A DNA stretch of 64,000 bases, taken from UBA993 sp964389365 (lineage in GTDB: Bacteria; Bacillota; Dethiobacteria; DTU022). The DNA is taken from contig CAYMDO010000005.1 in NCBI GenBank assembly GCA_964389365.1, positions 23,074-87,073 of the forward strand. Direction: 5' to 3'. How positions within the stretch are numbered: the stretch's first letter is position 1; every line of letters starts with the position of its first letter. The position numbers were made by a program, and so were the translations under genes. The notes beneath the pieces are model-generated. The model did no database searches. It was given only the letters and a program-made list of their open reading frames with translations, and was not told where the DNA came from. Below, one piece after another: positions 17,460 to 26,511 of this stretch.

Positions 17460-19263
17460 CGGCTTCCCTCCCAACCGGTGTAATCAGGATGCAGTCCTGC
17501 GGACATTTTTCAATGCAGCTGCCGCAACGGGTACAGAGCTCCTGGATTATCCCATGGGGCTCTTTTTTTTCGCCTTCAATCGCCTCCACCGGGCAGACCC
17601 GGGAGCAGGCGGTACAGCCGGTGCAGCGTTCACGATCGATAAAATAATTAAATAGCGCCTTGCAAACTCCCGGGCGGCAGTATCGATCTGCGATATGTTC
17701 CTCGTATTCAGCGCGGAAATAGCGGATGGTGCTGAGAACAGGGTTCGGGCAGGTCTGGCCCAGGCCGCAGAGAGAGCTGTCTTTGATGCTTTGAGCCAAC
17801 GCGTCAAGCGCATCAAGGTCTTCCGGTTTTCCTTCACCTTCGGTAATCCGGTTTAAGATCTCCAGCATCCGCTTCGTGCCCTCGCGGCAGGGGGTGCATT
17901 TTCCGCAGGATTCTTTTTGGGTAAAACTTAAAAAATAGCGGGCCAGATCTACCATGCAGGTCCGTTCGTCCATCACCACCAGCCCGCCTGAACCCATGAT
18001 TGCGCCGGCCTGGTTCAAGGAATCATAATCGATCGGAAGGTCGAGCAGTTCGGCCGGGATACAGCCGCCTGACGGCCCGCCGGCCTGCACAGCTTTAAAT
18101 GCTCGTCCGCCCTTGATCCCTCCGCCGACATCATAAATAATTTCCCTGATTGTAATGCCCATCGGCACTTCGCATAAACCGGTATTGCGGATCTTGCCGG
18201 CAAGGGCAAAAACCTTGGTGCCCTTGCTGCCCTCGGTGCCGATAGCGGAAAACTCGGCCGCTCCTCCTTCTTTTAATATCAGCGGGATGTTGGCAAAAGT
18301 TTCTACGTTGTTGATCGTGGTCGGCCTGCCGAATAACCCGGCTTGCGCCGGAAATGGCGGACGGGGACGCGGCATCCCCCGTTTGCCTTCTATGGAAGCC
18401 AGCAGGGCTGTCTCTTCACCGCAAACAAAAGCGCCTGCGCCTTCCTTTATATTTACTTTAAAATTAAAGCCGGAAGCAAGAATATTCCGGCCGAGCAGCC
18501 CGTATTGTTCAGCCTGGCCGATAGCAATCTTTAAACGCTTAATAGCCAGCGGGTATTCGGCACGGCAGTATATGTAACCTTCATCGGCCCCGATGGCGCG
18601 GCCGCAGATCAGCATCCCCTCCAGGATGGCGTGGGGATCGCCCTCGAGGATGCTGCGATCCATAAAAGCGCCGGGGTCGCCCTCGTCAGCGTTGCAGACC
18701 ACGTACTTCTTAGCCCCGGGAGCCTGCAGGGTAAATTCCCACTTCAGGCCGGTAGAAAAACCGGCGCCGCCTCGTCCGCGCAAGCCTGCCGCCTTAACCT
18801 CGGCGCAGATCGCCGCCGGCTCAAGGTCCAGGGCCCGTGTAAATGCATGGTAACCGCCGCGCATAATGTACTCATCGATAACCTCCGGATCGATAAGCCC
18901 GCTGTTGCGCAGCACGTTAAATTTTTGCTTGGCATAAAAAGGTATAGTATCAAAAAAGCGTGCCGGCGCATCCACATCTGGTCCCCTGTAAAGCAGGCGC
19001 TCAACGATCTCGCCCCCAACCAGGTGTTTTTCCACCAGTTCCGCCATATCTTTCGGTTTCAGGCGGCAGTAAAACACCTCATCGGGGTAAACAACCATAA
19101 TCGGCCCCACCTCGCAAAAACCGGGGCACCCACCCATTACCAGCCTGTATTTATTTCTGATCTTATACTTTTCAAGCGCATCAGTCAGCGCCGCTTCAAC
19201 CGACTGCGATCCGGACGAGATACAGCCTGTCGCACCGCAGATCATCAAATGTTTTTCATACAA
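17446..19263 (-). CDS. NuoF/HndC-like NAD(H)- and FMN-binding subunit of formate dehydrogenase
   Basis: The 605-residue protein starts with a thioredoxin-like [2Fe-2S] domain (CGATGC near residue 9; GGCPGFC). It continues with the FMN/NADH-binding NuoF core (GRGGAGFSTGLKWEF, CNADEGDPGAFMDRS, GAGAFVCGEETALLASIEG), an SLBB segment and the SCGKCTPCREGTKRM [4Fe-4S] site. It ends in a two-cluster ferredoxin domain (CTGCTACSRVCP and CTRCGSCIEKCP). This is the layout of HydB/HndC/FdhB subunits that pass electrons between NAD(P) and iron-sulfur clusters, some of them in electron-bifurcating complexes. The start is TTG with GGGAGG 10 bases upstream. It lies between the NuoE-like and FdhA-like genes. 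Confidence 0.9.
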   Translation of the reverse strand: MYEKHLMICGATGCISSGSQSVEAALTDALEKYKIRNKYRLVMGGCPGFCEVGPIMVVYPDEVFYCRLKPKDMAELVEKHLVGGEIVERLLYRGPDVDAPARFFDTIPFYAKQKFNVLRNSGLIDPEVIDEYIMRGGYHAFTRALDLEPAAICAEVKAAGLRGRGGAGFSTGLKWEFTLQAPGAKKYVVCNADEGDPGAFMDRSILEGDPHAILEGMLICGRAIGADEGYIYCRAEYPLAIKRLKIAIGQAEQYGLLGRNILASGFNFKVNIKEGAGAFVCGEETALLASIEGKRGMPRPRPPFPAQAGLFGRPTTINNVETFANIPLILKEGGAAEFSAIGTEGSKGTKVFALAGKIRNTGLCEVPMGITIREIIYDVGGGIKGGRAFKAVQAGGPSGGCIPAELLDLPIDYDSLNQAGAIMGSGGLVVMDERTCMVDLARYFLSFTQKESCGKCTPCREGTKRMLEILNRITEGEGKPEDLDALDALAQSIKDSSLCGLGQTCPNPVLSTIRYFRAEYEEHIADRYCRPGVCKALFNYFIDRERCTGCTACSRVCPVEAIEGEKKEPHGIIQELCTRCGSCIEKCPQDCILITPVGREADVSI

Positions 19264-19283
19264 AATTTTAGGGCCTCCCTTGC

Positions 19284-19781
19284 CTATACATAACTGTCGA
19301 GAACCGCCTTGATTTTATCCGGGGTCAGCCGCCCGTGCGGGTTATCGTTAATCATAATCACCGGCGCCAAGGCGCAGGCCCCGATACATGCCACTTCTTC
19401 CAAAGTGAAGCGCAGATCAGGGGTTGTTCCGCCACTTTCGACCCCCAGGATTTCTTCAATCCGCCCGGCGATTTTCGGGCTGCCCTGGATATGGCAGGCC
19501 GTGCCCTTGCAAACCCTGATAATATAACGGCCCCGTGGTTTCATTTTGAACTGGGCATAAAAAGTGGCTACCCCATAAAGGCGGCTGAGCGGAATGTGCA
19601 TCAGCTGCGAAACCCTTTCCATAGCCGGGCGGGGCAGGTAACCATAATGCTCCTGCACTTTCTGCAGGACAGGGATCACCATCTCTGTTTTATTGAAGTA
19701 CGGCTCAACAATTAAATCGAGGGCGCTTAAATCGATCGGGTCCACATTTACCGTTTCGAATGCTGCTTCACTCTTCAACAA
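19284..19781 (-). CDS. NuoE/HndA-like [2Fe-2S] subunit
   Basis: This 165-residue thioredoxin-fold protein carries the NuoE [2Fe-2S] ligands: VCKGTACHIQGS (CxxxxC) and, about 37 residues later, EVACIGACALAP (CxxxC). The N-terminal helical region includes VIPVLQKVQEHYGYLP, and GVATFYAQF matches the family. It is the first gene of the nuoE-nuoF-fdhA set and hands electrons to or from the flavin subunit. The start is a TTG with AAGGTG upstream. About 120 bases separate it from the phosphoesterase gene, so the operon promoter is probably there, but I see no clear hexamers. Confidence 0.9.
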   Translation of the reverse strand: MLKSEAAFETVNVDPIDLSALDLIVEPYFNKTEMVIPVLQKVQEHYGYLPRPAMERVSQLMHIPLSRLYGVATFYAQFKMKPRGRYIIRVCKGTACHIQGSPKIAGRIEEILGVESGGTTPDLRFTLEEVACIGACALAPVIMINDNPHGRLTPDKIKAVLDSYV

Positions 19782-19898
19782 ATCACCTTCCCGGAATCTG
19801 ATTTACATTTCTTCTAATTATGCTTAAACCGATGGCAATCCTGCCTTGAGTGCGCAAATTTTGTCTTTCGGCGTAAAAGGTTAACGGCTGGGGGCAGT

Positions 19899-20594
19899 TT
19901 AGTCAGCTACCCGTTTTGGCCTGAATCCAAGACCGTCCGCAGCCACAAAGATATACTCGACGCCGCCTCGCAAACCCTGAAAGATCTGATCGCGCCATTT
20001 GTCGTGGATATGGCCAAACACACATTTTTTTACGCCGTATTCTTCAAGCAGGCCGCTGAAGCCGCTCGGCTGGTTGGTGCGGCTGAAAGGCGGAAAGTGC
20101 AGGGCACAGATGATCTGACCTGAACCGGCTCCGGCAGCGCTCTTCAGTGATAGCCTCAGCCTTTCGACTTCGCGCAAGTAGATTTTCTGGTCATGATCGT
20201 TGTCGAACCCTTCCCCGCCCGGGCAAATCCAACCCCTGGTCCCACAGATTGTCCATTCGCCCCAGCAAAAATGATCGTTCTGTATTGCATATAAAGAAGG
20301 TGGCAGCGCCGACCTAACTTTGCTAATTGAACCCCACCAGTAATCGTGGTTGCCCCTGATCATCACTTTCATTCCGGGCAGGCCTGCAAGCCAGTCAAAG
20401 TCAGGCTGCGCTTCAGCAAGCTGCATCGCCCAGGAGATATCACCGCAGATGACCGCCAGGTCGTTTTCTTTTACACTCTGTAACCAGTTTTCGCCGAGGC
20501 GGGGGACATGATTTTCCCAATGCCCGCCAAAAACATCCATTGGTTTTTGCTGGCCATGAGCAAGGTGTAAATCGCCAATTGCAAAAATTGCCAC
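19899..20594 (-). CDS. metallophosphoesterase
   Basis: The 231-residue protein has the calcineurin-like metal motifs in order: GDLHLAHG at residues 7-14, CGDISWAMQ, RGNHDYWWG, the ALHFPPF segment and GHIHDKW. It therefore has a dinuclear metal phosphoesterase fold and is cytoplasmic, with no signal peptide. Related Bacillota proteins are annotated only as predicted phosphohydrolases. The substrate is unknown and the neighbours give no hint. The start is GTG with GGGGAG 7 bases upstream. It diverges from the TetR gene across 223 bases. Confidence 0.88.
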   Translation of the reverse strand: MAIFAIGDLHLAHGQQKPMDVFGGHWENHVPRLGENWLQSVKENDLAVICGDISWAMQLAEAQPDFDWLAGLPGMKVMIRGNHDYWWGSISKVRSALPPSLYAIQNDHFCWGEWTICGTRGWICPGGEGFDNDHDQKIYLREVERLRLSLKSAAGAGSGQIICALHFPPFSRTNQPSGFSGLLEEYGVKKCVFGHIHDKWRDQIFQGLRGGVEYIFVAADGLGFRPKRVAD

Positions 20595-20721
20595 AGCGTT
20601 TCTCCCCGGTTTCGGTTGTTACTTGTTACGGTGAAATATTCGCATATCCCGCTATTTATACTACTAGAAGCTGAGACTAAATGCAAAGGGGGCCTTTTTT
20701 CTGCTGATTAAAACTGTTTAC

Positions 20722-20742
20722 TTGCAAAATAAAGCTTTGCAA
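20722..20742 (+). promoter_or_regulatory. probable TetR-family operator
   Basis: TTGCAAA at 20722-20728 and TTTGCAA at 20736-20742 form a perfect 7-base inverted repeat around a 7-base centre. The right arm covers the -35 box of the promoter below. This is the geometry expected for autorepression by the TetR protein encoded 75 bases downstream. The site also lies in the shared intergenic region with the divergent phosphoesterase gene. Confidence 0.6.
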
Positions 20743-20765
20743 ATATTTTAATAAAATGATATAAT
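20737..20765 (+). promoter_or_regulatory. sigma-A type promoter of the TetR gene
   Basis: TTGCAA at 20737-20742, a 17-base spacer and a perfect TATAAT at 20760-20765 lie 52 bases before the GTG start. The -35 box is part of the inverted repeat described as the operator, so binding would block RNA polymerase directly. Confidence 0.65.
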
Positions 20766-20817
20766 ATCGCAGCAATAGTCCGTTTTCATTACTAAATTTA
20801 AGGAGGTTGACCGATTC

Positions 20818-21456
20818 GTGGAAAAAGCAGCCGAGATAAGACCGCGCCGCTACCTGCGCAGCCGTATTACCCGCAAATTGATTCTTGATACAGCGCTGGA
20901 CGTTTTTTTAGCGGAGAGTTACACAAAAACCACCATTGCTAAAATCAGCCAGCAGGCTAAAGTAGGCTACGGGACCGTTTACAGCCACTTTAAGGGCAAA
21001 GATGATATCCTAAACAAAGTTGTTGACAATGTATTAACAGAATTTTACAACCTGCTGGCCGTACCTTTTGCCCCAAAAACCCTGCAGGAAGCGCGTAAAG
21101 CATACTACGAGCTGGTGCTGACCTCTTTCCGCCTGTCCGAACAACACCGGCCGATCATGAAGGTCTACCAGGAAGCGCTGGGCCAGTCCGACACGATTGA
21201 GGCCCACTGGCAAAGTATTATCGACCGGTTTATTAAAAGCTCTGCCAACTCGTTTTCATACGCGCAGGACAAAAAACTGTCTTCCAAGTTTGACATACAG
21301 GTGGTTGCCAAGGCTTATATCCTGCTGGTGGACCGTTTTATATGGGAAGTAGTGAACGAGCAGGAAAGCAATCTTGAATATATCGCCGATACCATTATCG
21401 AAATGCTCTTTCACGGGTTCTTAAATTCAGCGGGCAAAGCGGGTAAAAGTAAATAA
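20818..21456 (+). CDS. TetR/AcrR family transcriptional regulator
   Basis: The 212-residue protein has a basic start, then the TetR helix-turn-helix: LILDTALDVFLAESYTKTTIAKISQQAKVG followed by YGTVYSHFKGKDDIL (about residues 20-67). The remaining two thirds is an all-helical ligand-binding domain without recognisable specificity. The start is GTG with AAGGAGG upstream. A promoter with an overlapping palindrome directly upstream argues for autoregulation. No transporter or enzyme gene shares its strand nearby (it converges with the cyclo-ligase), so its targets beyond itself and perhaps the divergent phosphoesterase are unknown. Confidence 0.9.
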   Translation: MEKAAEIRPRRYLRSRITRKLILDTALDVFLAESYTKTTIAKISQQAKVGYGTVYSHFKGKDDILNKVVDNVLTEFYNLLAVPFAPKTLQEARKAYYELVLTSFRLSEQHRPIMKVYQEALGQSDTIEAHWQSIIDRFIKSSANSFSYAQDKKLSSKFDIQVVAKAYILLVDRFIWEVVNEQESNLEYIADTIIEMLFHGFLNSAGKAGKSK

Positions 21457-21464
21457 CCGGCAGC

Positions 21465-22043
21465 TCAGAGCGGCTTAATTTCAACCAGGCGCCGTTCGGT
21501 AATCACGAAGTCAACCGGCCGATCCCATTCATCAACCGGCACCTGGGGCACTATTTGCAGGTCAAATACCAGGGCCGCCACAGGAGTGCCCGGTTTTAGC
21601 AGTAAGAAGAAGCGATCATAATAACCGCCTCCGTAACCGAGGCGGTTTCCTTTTAAATCAAAGGCCACTCCGGGAACAAGCAGCAGATCGATCTGTTCGG
21701 GTTCATACGGGCGAAGGGCACCGGCCCGGGGCTCCAGTATATTATAGTAACCAGGCATCAGGTCGCTTTCCCAGCCAATGATTCGTGAGGGGATCAGTTC
21801 GCGGCTTTGGGGGAGGGCCTTGGGAGCAAGAACGGTTTTTCCCCTGCTAATCGCCTCTTCCACCATGGGCCGGGTATCGACTTCGCTGCCGAAAGATACA
21901 AAAAACATGACTGTTTCAGCTTGCTGAAAAGCCGGAAGGCTGTAGAGCCTTTCGGCAACAGAGGCGCTTTTCGCGGTTATTTCTTCGTCTGTCAGCTGGT
22001 CGCGTTCGGCAATAACCTGCCTGCGCAGCTCTTTTTTATCCAA
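21465..22043 (-). CDS. 5-formyltetrahydrofolate cyclo-ligase
   Basis: The enzyme converts 5-formyl-THF to 5,10-methenyl-THF with ATP, keeping this stored folate in circulation. The 192-residue protein has the N-terminal KKELRRQVIAERDQL segment, FVSFGSEVDTRPM, and the signature LLLVPGVAFDLKGNRLGYGGGYYDRFF. The start is the TTG at 22043, with AGGAG 8 bases upstream and the expected length. Readings further upstream would run through unrelated sequence. It is convergent with the TetR gene (8 bases between stops) and follows proS. A folate C1 role would fit formate metabolism, but the gene is also housekeeping. Confidence 0.93.
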   Translation of the reverse strand: MDKKELRRQVIAERDQLTDEEITAKSASVAERLYSLPAFQQAETVMFFVSFGSEVDTRPMVEEAISRGKTVLAPKALPQSRELIPSRIIGWESDLMPGYYNILEPRAGALRPYEPEQIDLLLVPGVAFDLKGNRLGYGGGYYDRFFLLLKPGTPVAALVFDLQIVPQVPVDEWDRPVDFVITERRLVEIKPL

Positions 22044-22189
22044 TTCCACTGCTCCTCTTGGGATAAGCTTCAATTTTCTCGGCCTTGCGCAGGCATATTG
22101 CGTCGATACACGAGGTTTCCCACAGGGAATCAAGCTCCTGGAACAGCCAATAAAGCCCCTGCAGCCAGTACTAAAGACCGAAACTGCTC

Positions 22190-23665
22190 TTAGTATGCGC
22201 GGGCAAAACAGGCTGCCTCGGCGGCCTTTTTACCGCAGGCAAAACAGCTTTCCCCTTCCGGTTTCATGCCAAAAGGCAGGCAGCGGATCGTAGCCTTTGT
22301 ATCAATTTTAACCCGCTCCTCGCAGTCGTCGTTGCCGCACCAGGGCGCAATAAACAGGCCGCGCTGTTCTTCCATGATCTGCCTGAACTCCTGGTAATCG
22401 CTGCCGTAACGGGTATTGGCTTCGCGGAAATCAACCGCACGCCTGAGCATATCTTTCTGAATTGCCTCCAACAGCGCGGGCAGGTAAGCAACAAGTTGTT
22501 CTTCGGCTACAAATTCTTTTACACCGTTATCGCGCCGCACCGCTACCACCTGACCTTTGTCGAGGTCGCGGGGGCCGACTTCAATGCGCAGGGGCACGCC
22601 GCGCATCTCCCACTCGTTAAACTTCCAACCGGGCGAATATTCTTCACGATCATCGAGTTTAACCCGGATATTCGCCGCTTTCAGGCGATCGGCCAGATTG
22701 CGGACAGCTGTAAGGACCCGCTCTCCGTCTTTCCTGCTTAAAATCGGTACGATTACCACCTGGTGCGGGGCCATGCGCGGCGGTAAAACCAGGCCGCGAT
22801 CGTCCCCGTGCACCATGATCAGCGCACCGATTGTCCTGGTCGACAATCCCCAGGAAGTCTGCCAGGCATGCTTTAACTGGTCATCCTGATCCAGAAAAGT
22901 AATGTCAAAAACCTTTGCGAAATGCTGCCCCAGGTTGTGGGAAGTTCCGGCTTGCAAAGCCCTGCCGTCGCTCATCAGCGCTTCCACCGAATAGGTGCGC
23001 AAAGCGCCGGCAAATTTTTCACACTCTGTCTTGCGTCCGGCCAAAGCCGGAATAGCCATCTCTGTCTCCAGGAATTCACGGTATACCTCCAGCATCTTCA
23101 GGGTTTCGGTTTCCGCTTCCTCCTCGGTGCGGTGGCATGTATGGCCTTCCTGCCAGAGAAACTCGGAAGTGCGCAAAAAAGGCCTTGTCGCTTTCTCCCA
23201 GCGAACAACACTGCACCACTGGTTGATCAATATGGGCAGATCGCGCCAGGATTGGACCCAGCGGGAATAGAAGTCGCAGATAATTGCTTCTGAAGTCGGC
23301 CTCACCAGCAGCGGTTCGTCAAGAATATCATTACCGCCCCTTGTTACCCAGGCTACTTCCGGGGCAAAGCCCTCTACATGCTCGGCTTCTTTCTGCAGCA
23401 GGCTCTGGGGAATCAACAGCGGAAAGTAGGCATTCTGGTGCCCGGTTTCCTTGAAGCGCCGGTCAAGCTGCTCCTGGATCTTTTCCCAGATGGCAAAACC
23501 GGCTGGGCGAAAAGCCATAAAGCCCTTTATCGGGGCGTAATCCATCAATTGTGCCTTGAGGATAACATCGATGTACCACTGTGAAAAATCGACTGACTTG
23601 GGGGTAATCTCCCTGACAAATTCCTTTTCGCCGGCAGCTTTGCCGTTTTTGTTGCGCTGCTCCAA
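22190..23665 (-). CDS. proS: prolyl-tRNA synthetase (short, ProS type 3)
   Basis: This class II synthetase charges tRNA-Pro. The 491-residue form lacks the large editing insertion of E. coli ProRS and ends in the zinc-binding domain with CGNDDCEE, CFACGKKA and a C-terminal ARAY, as in archaeal/eukaryote-type enzymes found in many Clostridia. Visible motifs include VDFSQWYIDVILKAQLMDYAP, motif 2 (SVVRWEKATRPFLRTSEFLWQEGHT) and motif 3 region GLSTRTIGALIMVHGDDRGLVLPP. The start is uncertain. TTG at 23665 has GGGAGG 9 bases upstream, while an ATG at 23674 directly abuts that site. No T-box was recognised in the 90 bases upstream. Confidence 0.95.
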   Translation of the reverse strand: MEQRNKNGKAAGEKEFVREITPKSVDFSQWYIDVILKAQLMDYAPIKGFMAFRPAGFAIWEKIQEQLDRRFKETGHQNAYFPLLIPQSLLQKEAEHVEGFAPEVAWVTRGGNDILDEPLLVRPTSEAIICDFYSRWVQSWRDLPILINQWCSVVRWEKATRPFLRTSEFLWQEGHTCHRTEEEAETETLKMLEVYREFLETEMAIPALAGRKTECEKFAGALRTYSVEALMSDGRALQAGTSHNLGQHFAKVFDITFLDQDDQLKHAWQTSWGLSTRTIGALIMVHGDDRGLVLPPRMAPHQVVIVPILSRKDGERVLTAVRNLADRLKAANIRVKLDDREEYSPGWKFNEWEMRGVPLRIEVGPRDLDKGQVVAVRRDNGVKEFVAEEQLVAYLPALLEAIQKDMLRRAVDFREANTRYGSDYQEFRQIMEEQRGLFIAPWCGNDDCEERVKIDTKATIRCLPFGMKPEGESCFACGKKAAEAACFARAY

Positions 23666-23755
23666 AACAATCATCCTCCCTGCGACAGACCTTTGCGGCA
23701 TTTTCAGACCATTCTATCACAGTTTATTTTCAGCCGCTATAGCCGTCCGGCTATT

Positions 23756-26389
23756 TTAGCCCTGGCGGACAGCCTGCGGCCGGTTGCGGGTGGCAAGCAG
23801 GCGCTGCCAGCTTTCATCGCTCAGAGGGCGGTTAAAACTGCGGAAGTTAGCCAGTTTAAAGCCATGTTCGGCAGCCAGGTACCTGGTCTTTAAAATTGAT
23901 TCCAGGTTAACCCCTGACGAGCCAAGGCTGTAGTGCCTGTACTGCTGCTCCAGGGCCAGCATCATAGTTTCGGCCATACAGGCATAAGCCAACCCTTTTT
24001 CAAAGCCAAAATCCCAACCGAGGGACGGCTGGCCGGGCACTTCAATGACGCCGCCGTCAATCACCAGGACATCCGGCCTGGCAGCACCGACTTCTTCGCT
24101 GACATTGGCCGGGCGGGAAATGTCGCAGACTATGGCTCCTTCTTTTAAGTTGCCGGCGTTGATCACTTTCTCCGTAGCGCTGGTGGCGCTGATCGCAATA
24201 TCAGCCCTGGCCAGGACCGCATTGAGATCGGTTGAAAAAAGGATTATGCCCAGGCGCCGCCCTTCGGTGGCGGCAAAAGCCTCAAAATCGCTCATCGGGG
24301 CACCGGGTTCGGGCAGTGCGGCGCAGTTGGCTAGCAGATGCCCCATGCTGCCCGGTTTTAGCGCTCTTCCCTGTTTAAGCAGGGCTGACTGGTAGCGGAA
24401 AATTTCTGCGGCAACCATCTGCAGCCTTTCGCTTGCGGACTGGTTGTTGGGATTGCCGATCAGGATCAGGCGGGGCACTGTCTCGGAAAGAAGCAGCGAA
24501 ATTCCACGCCCGATTGAGCCGGCAGCGCCGACAATAGCGGCAGTGGAGTCAGAACGGTCGATACCAAGCTTCTCGGTTGCGGTATTGACGGCATCAACGG
24601 CTGCAACCACCGTGTAGCTGTTTCCGGTTGTAATCGGGATACCTTCGTTTTTCAGGTAAAGCCCGCCCATTGAGGCAACAGCGGTAAAAGCGCCGAGACC
24701 GACAATTTTTGCGCCCCGCTTCCGGGCCAGGGCCACCGCATTTTTAAGTTCAGCCAGCGCCTGGCTCCGCGGCATACTGACAAATTCATCAGTAGTGCGG
24801 GAGAGGGCAATAAACTCCCCGTAAGCTGCCCTGCCGGTGGCCGATACGATTTTGGTCTTGCCGGCCACAAAAGGTTCGACCAGGTCATTAAAACGGCCTG
24901 TCAGATCGGCCAGTTCGTTTTCATTAAAAGAAAGCAGGCTGTTGTCAAACTGGTGGTAGCTCTGCAGGTCGAGGGCGTGGATTAAAAAGGCGAAACGCCC
25001 TTCGTCGGCGCTTCCCGAAGGAGCGCACCCGGGAGCCCAGTACGGAACAAATTTTGTATAGCAGTCGTCCTTGGCTCCCGGTGTTCTGACCAGGTACGAA
25101 AGGAACCGGGCCGTATTCTTTTCGTTGAGCACGGCGAGCATGGACGCGATGCCACCTAAGGCTTCCCGGCACTGCTCCTCGCTGATCGTAAGCGGCGGCT
25201 CGATCCGTATTACCGCGTTTCCATTCAGCGTGGGCGCAACCCGCATTTTTTCAACGTTCAGCAGGTAAGAAGAGATCGCCGGGGTCAGCAGCTCCTGCTC
25301 GGCCATTACGCCCAGAAGGCTTCCGGGAAACAGTTCGCGGTCCAGGTTAAATTCAATGCCCAGCATCAGGCCGCGGCCGCGAATGGATCGGATTAGGTCC
25401 GGATATTTCTCCTGTAAGGCGAGCAGTCCGGATTTAAACAACTCACCTTTGCGGCGTGCTGCTTTCACCAGGGCGCCGCGGTTGGCAGTAAGCAGTTCGA
25501 GAGCTTTAAGGCCAACCCGGCAGGCCAGTGAATTGCCGGCAAAGGTTGAGGAGTGCTTCAGCGCAAATTCTTCGTTATAAGCTGCGGCACTGCTCAGGCA
25601 GGCACCGATAGGGAAGAGGCCGCCGCCCAAAGCTTTTGCCAGCACCAAGACATCAGGCGTAACTGCTTCAGCTTCACAGGCAAAAAGGGTGCCGGTGCGG
25701 CCCAGGCCGGTCTGCACTTCATCAAAAACAAGGAGTACCTTGTGCTGATCGCAAATTTCCCTTACTTTTTGCAAATACCCGGCAGGCGGTTCGACAATAC
25801 CGCCCTCACCCTGGATCGGCTCCAGAAGAAAGGCCGCATAAAAATCAGGCTTTGCCGTCAGCTCTGCTTCGAGTACAGCGGCATCACCGAAGCTGATATG
25901 CGCGAAGTGCTCGGCCGGCGCAAAAAATGCCTTCTGGTATGCCGGGTTACCGGTAGCCGATAGAGCGCCATAGGTTTTACCGTGAAAACTATTGCCAGTG
26001 GCCAGGATCCCTCTGCGGCCCGTCGCGGAACGGCACAGCTTGATTGCCGCTTCAATCGCTTCGGCACCGCTATTGGCAAAAGTTACATAATCCAAGCCTT
26101 CCGGGGCAGCTTCAATCAGGCTGCGGGCCAGCTCGCCGGCGGCATCCAGCGCCGACGGCTGGATAAAACTCGGTTCTCCGGATTGCCGGAAGCGGTTAAC
26201 CTCTTCCCAGATCGCTTCCGGGTTATGGCCAAAAGGCAGGGCCCCGTAAGCTGCAATACAATCTAAAAAGCGGTTGCCCAGATTATCGAACAGGTAGCAA
26301 CCTTCGCCTTTGACATATTTCTGATCGAGCTTAATGCTTTCGAGCATTTCGCCCAGGTGCGGGTTAACAAAGCGGGTAAAACTATTCAC
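23756..26389 (-). CDS. fused class-III aminotransferase and acyl-ACP-reductase-like protein
   Basis: The 877-residue protein has two parts. Residues about 1-425 are a class-III PLP aminotransferase like ornithine/GABA aminotransferases, with SGAEAIEAAIKLCR, FHGKTYGALSATGN, VFDEVQTGLGRTG (D223) and the PLP lysine K252 in LAKALGGGLFP. Residues about 520-850 resemble the cyanobacterial long-chain acyl-ACP reductase: SATGRAAYGEFI, GLGAFTAVASMGG, ITTGNSYTVV, the NAD(P)-binding VGAAGSIGRG (620-629), VIDGGVIEVPG and YACMAETMMLALE. In that last motif C804 lies where the reductase has its thioester-forming cysteine. The GTG at 26389 has GGGGAGG 7 bases upstream. The predicted chemistry is reduction of an acyl thioester to an aldehyde, then transamination to a primary amine. 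The substrate is unknown. The gene sits alone, with 55 bases to the next gene downstream. Confidence 0.85.
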   Translation of the reverse strand: MNSFTRFVNPHLGEMLESIKLDQKYVKGEGCYLFDNLGNRFLDCIAAYGALPFGHNPEAIWEEVNRFRQSGEPSFIQPSALDAAGELARSLIEAAPEGLDYVTFANSGAEAIEAAIKLCRSATGRRGILATGNSFHGKTYGALSATGNPAYQKAFFAPAEHFAHISFGDAAVLEAELTAKPDFYAAFLLEPIQGEGGIVEPPAGYLQKVREICDQHKVLLVFDEVQTGLGRTGTLFACEAEAVTPDVLVLAKALGGGLFPIGACLSSAAAYNEEFALKHSSTFAGNSLACRVGLKALELLTANRGALVKAARRKGELFKSGLLALQEKYPDLIRSIRGRGLMLGIEFNLDRELFPGSLLGVMAEQELLTPAISSYLLNVEKMRVAPTLNGNAVIRIEPPLTISEEQCREALGGIASMLAVLNEKNTARFLSYLVRTPGAKDDCYTKFVPYWAPGCAPSGSADEGRFAFLIHALDLQSYHQFDNSLLSFNENELADLTGRFNDLVEPFVAGKTKIVSATGRAAYGEFIALSRTTDEFVSMPRSQALAELKNAVALARKRGAKIVGLGAFTAVASMGGLYLKNEGIPITTGNSYTVVAAVDAVNTATEKLGIDRSDSTAAIVGAAGSIGRGISLLLSETVPRLILIGNPNNQSASERLQMVAAEIFRYQSALLKQGRALKPGSMGHLLANCAALPEPGAPMSDFEAFAATEGRRLGIILFSTDLNAVLARADIAISATSATEKVINAGNLKEGAIVCDISRPANVSEEVGAARPDVLVIDGGVIEVPGQPSLGWDFGFEKGLAYACMAETMMLALEQQYRHYSLGSSGVNLESILKTRYLAAEHGFKLANFRSFNRPLSDESWQRLLATRNRPQAVRQG

Positions 26390-26511
26390 GGACAGACCTC
26401 CCCGATCTTTGTGCACATTTATGTGCACGCCAATGAACATATTTTACCGCAGCCGGCTGCAAAGATCAACTCAGCAAAATCTGAAGCAAAAACCCGCTGC
26501 CTGGCTCCGCC

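Noticed and set aside
18631..19293. Long plus-strand frame (220 codons) opposite the NuoF-like gene
   Set aside because: It is antisense to a protein with intact FMN and iron-sulfur motifs. GC-rich codon structure leaves long shadow frames.
23666..23755. T-box leader before proS
   Set aside because: The gap is under 100 bases and no T-box sequence or specifier hairpin can be recognised.
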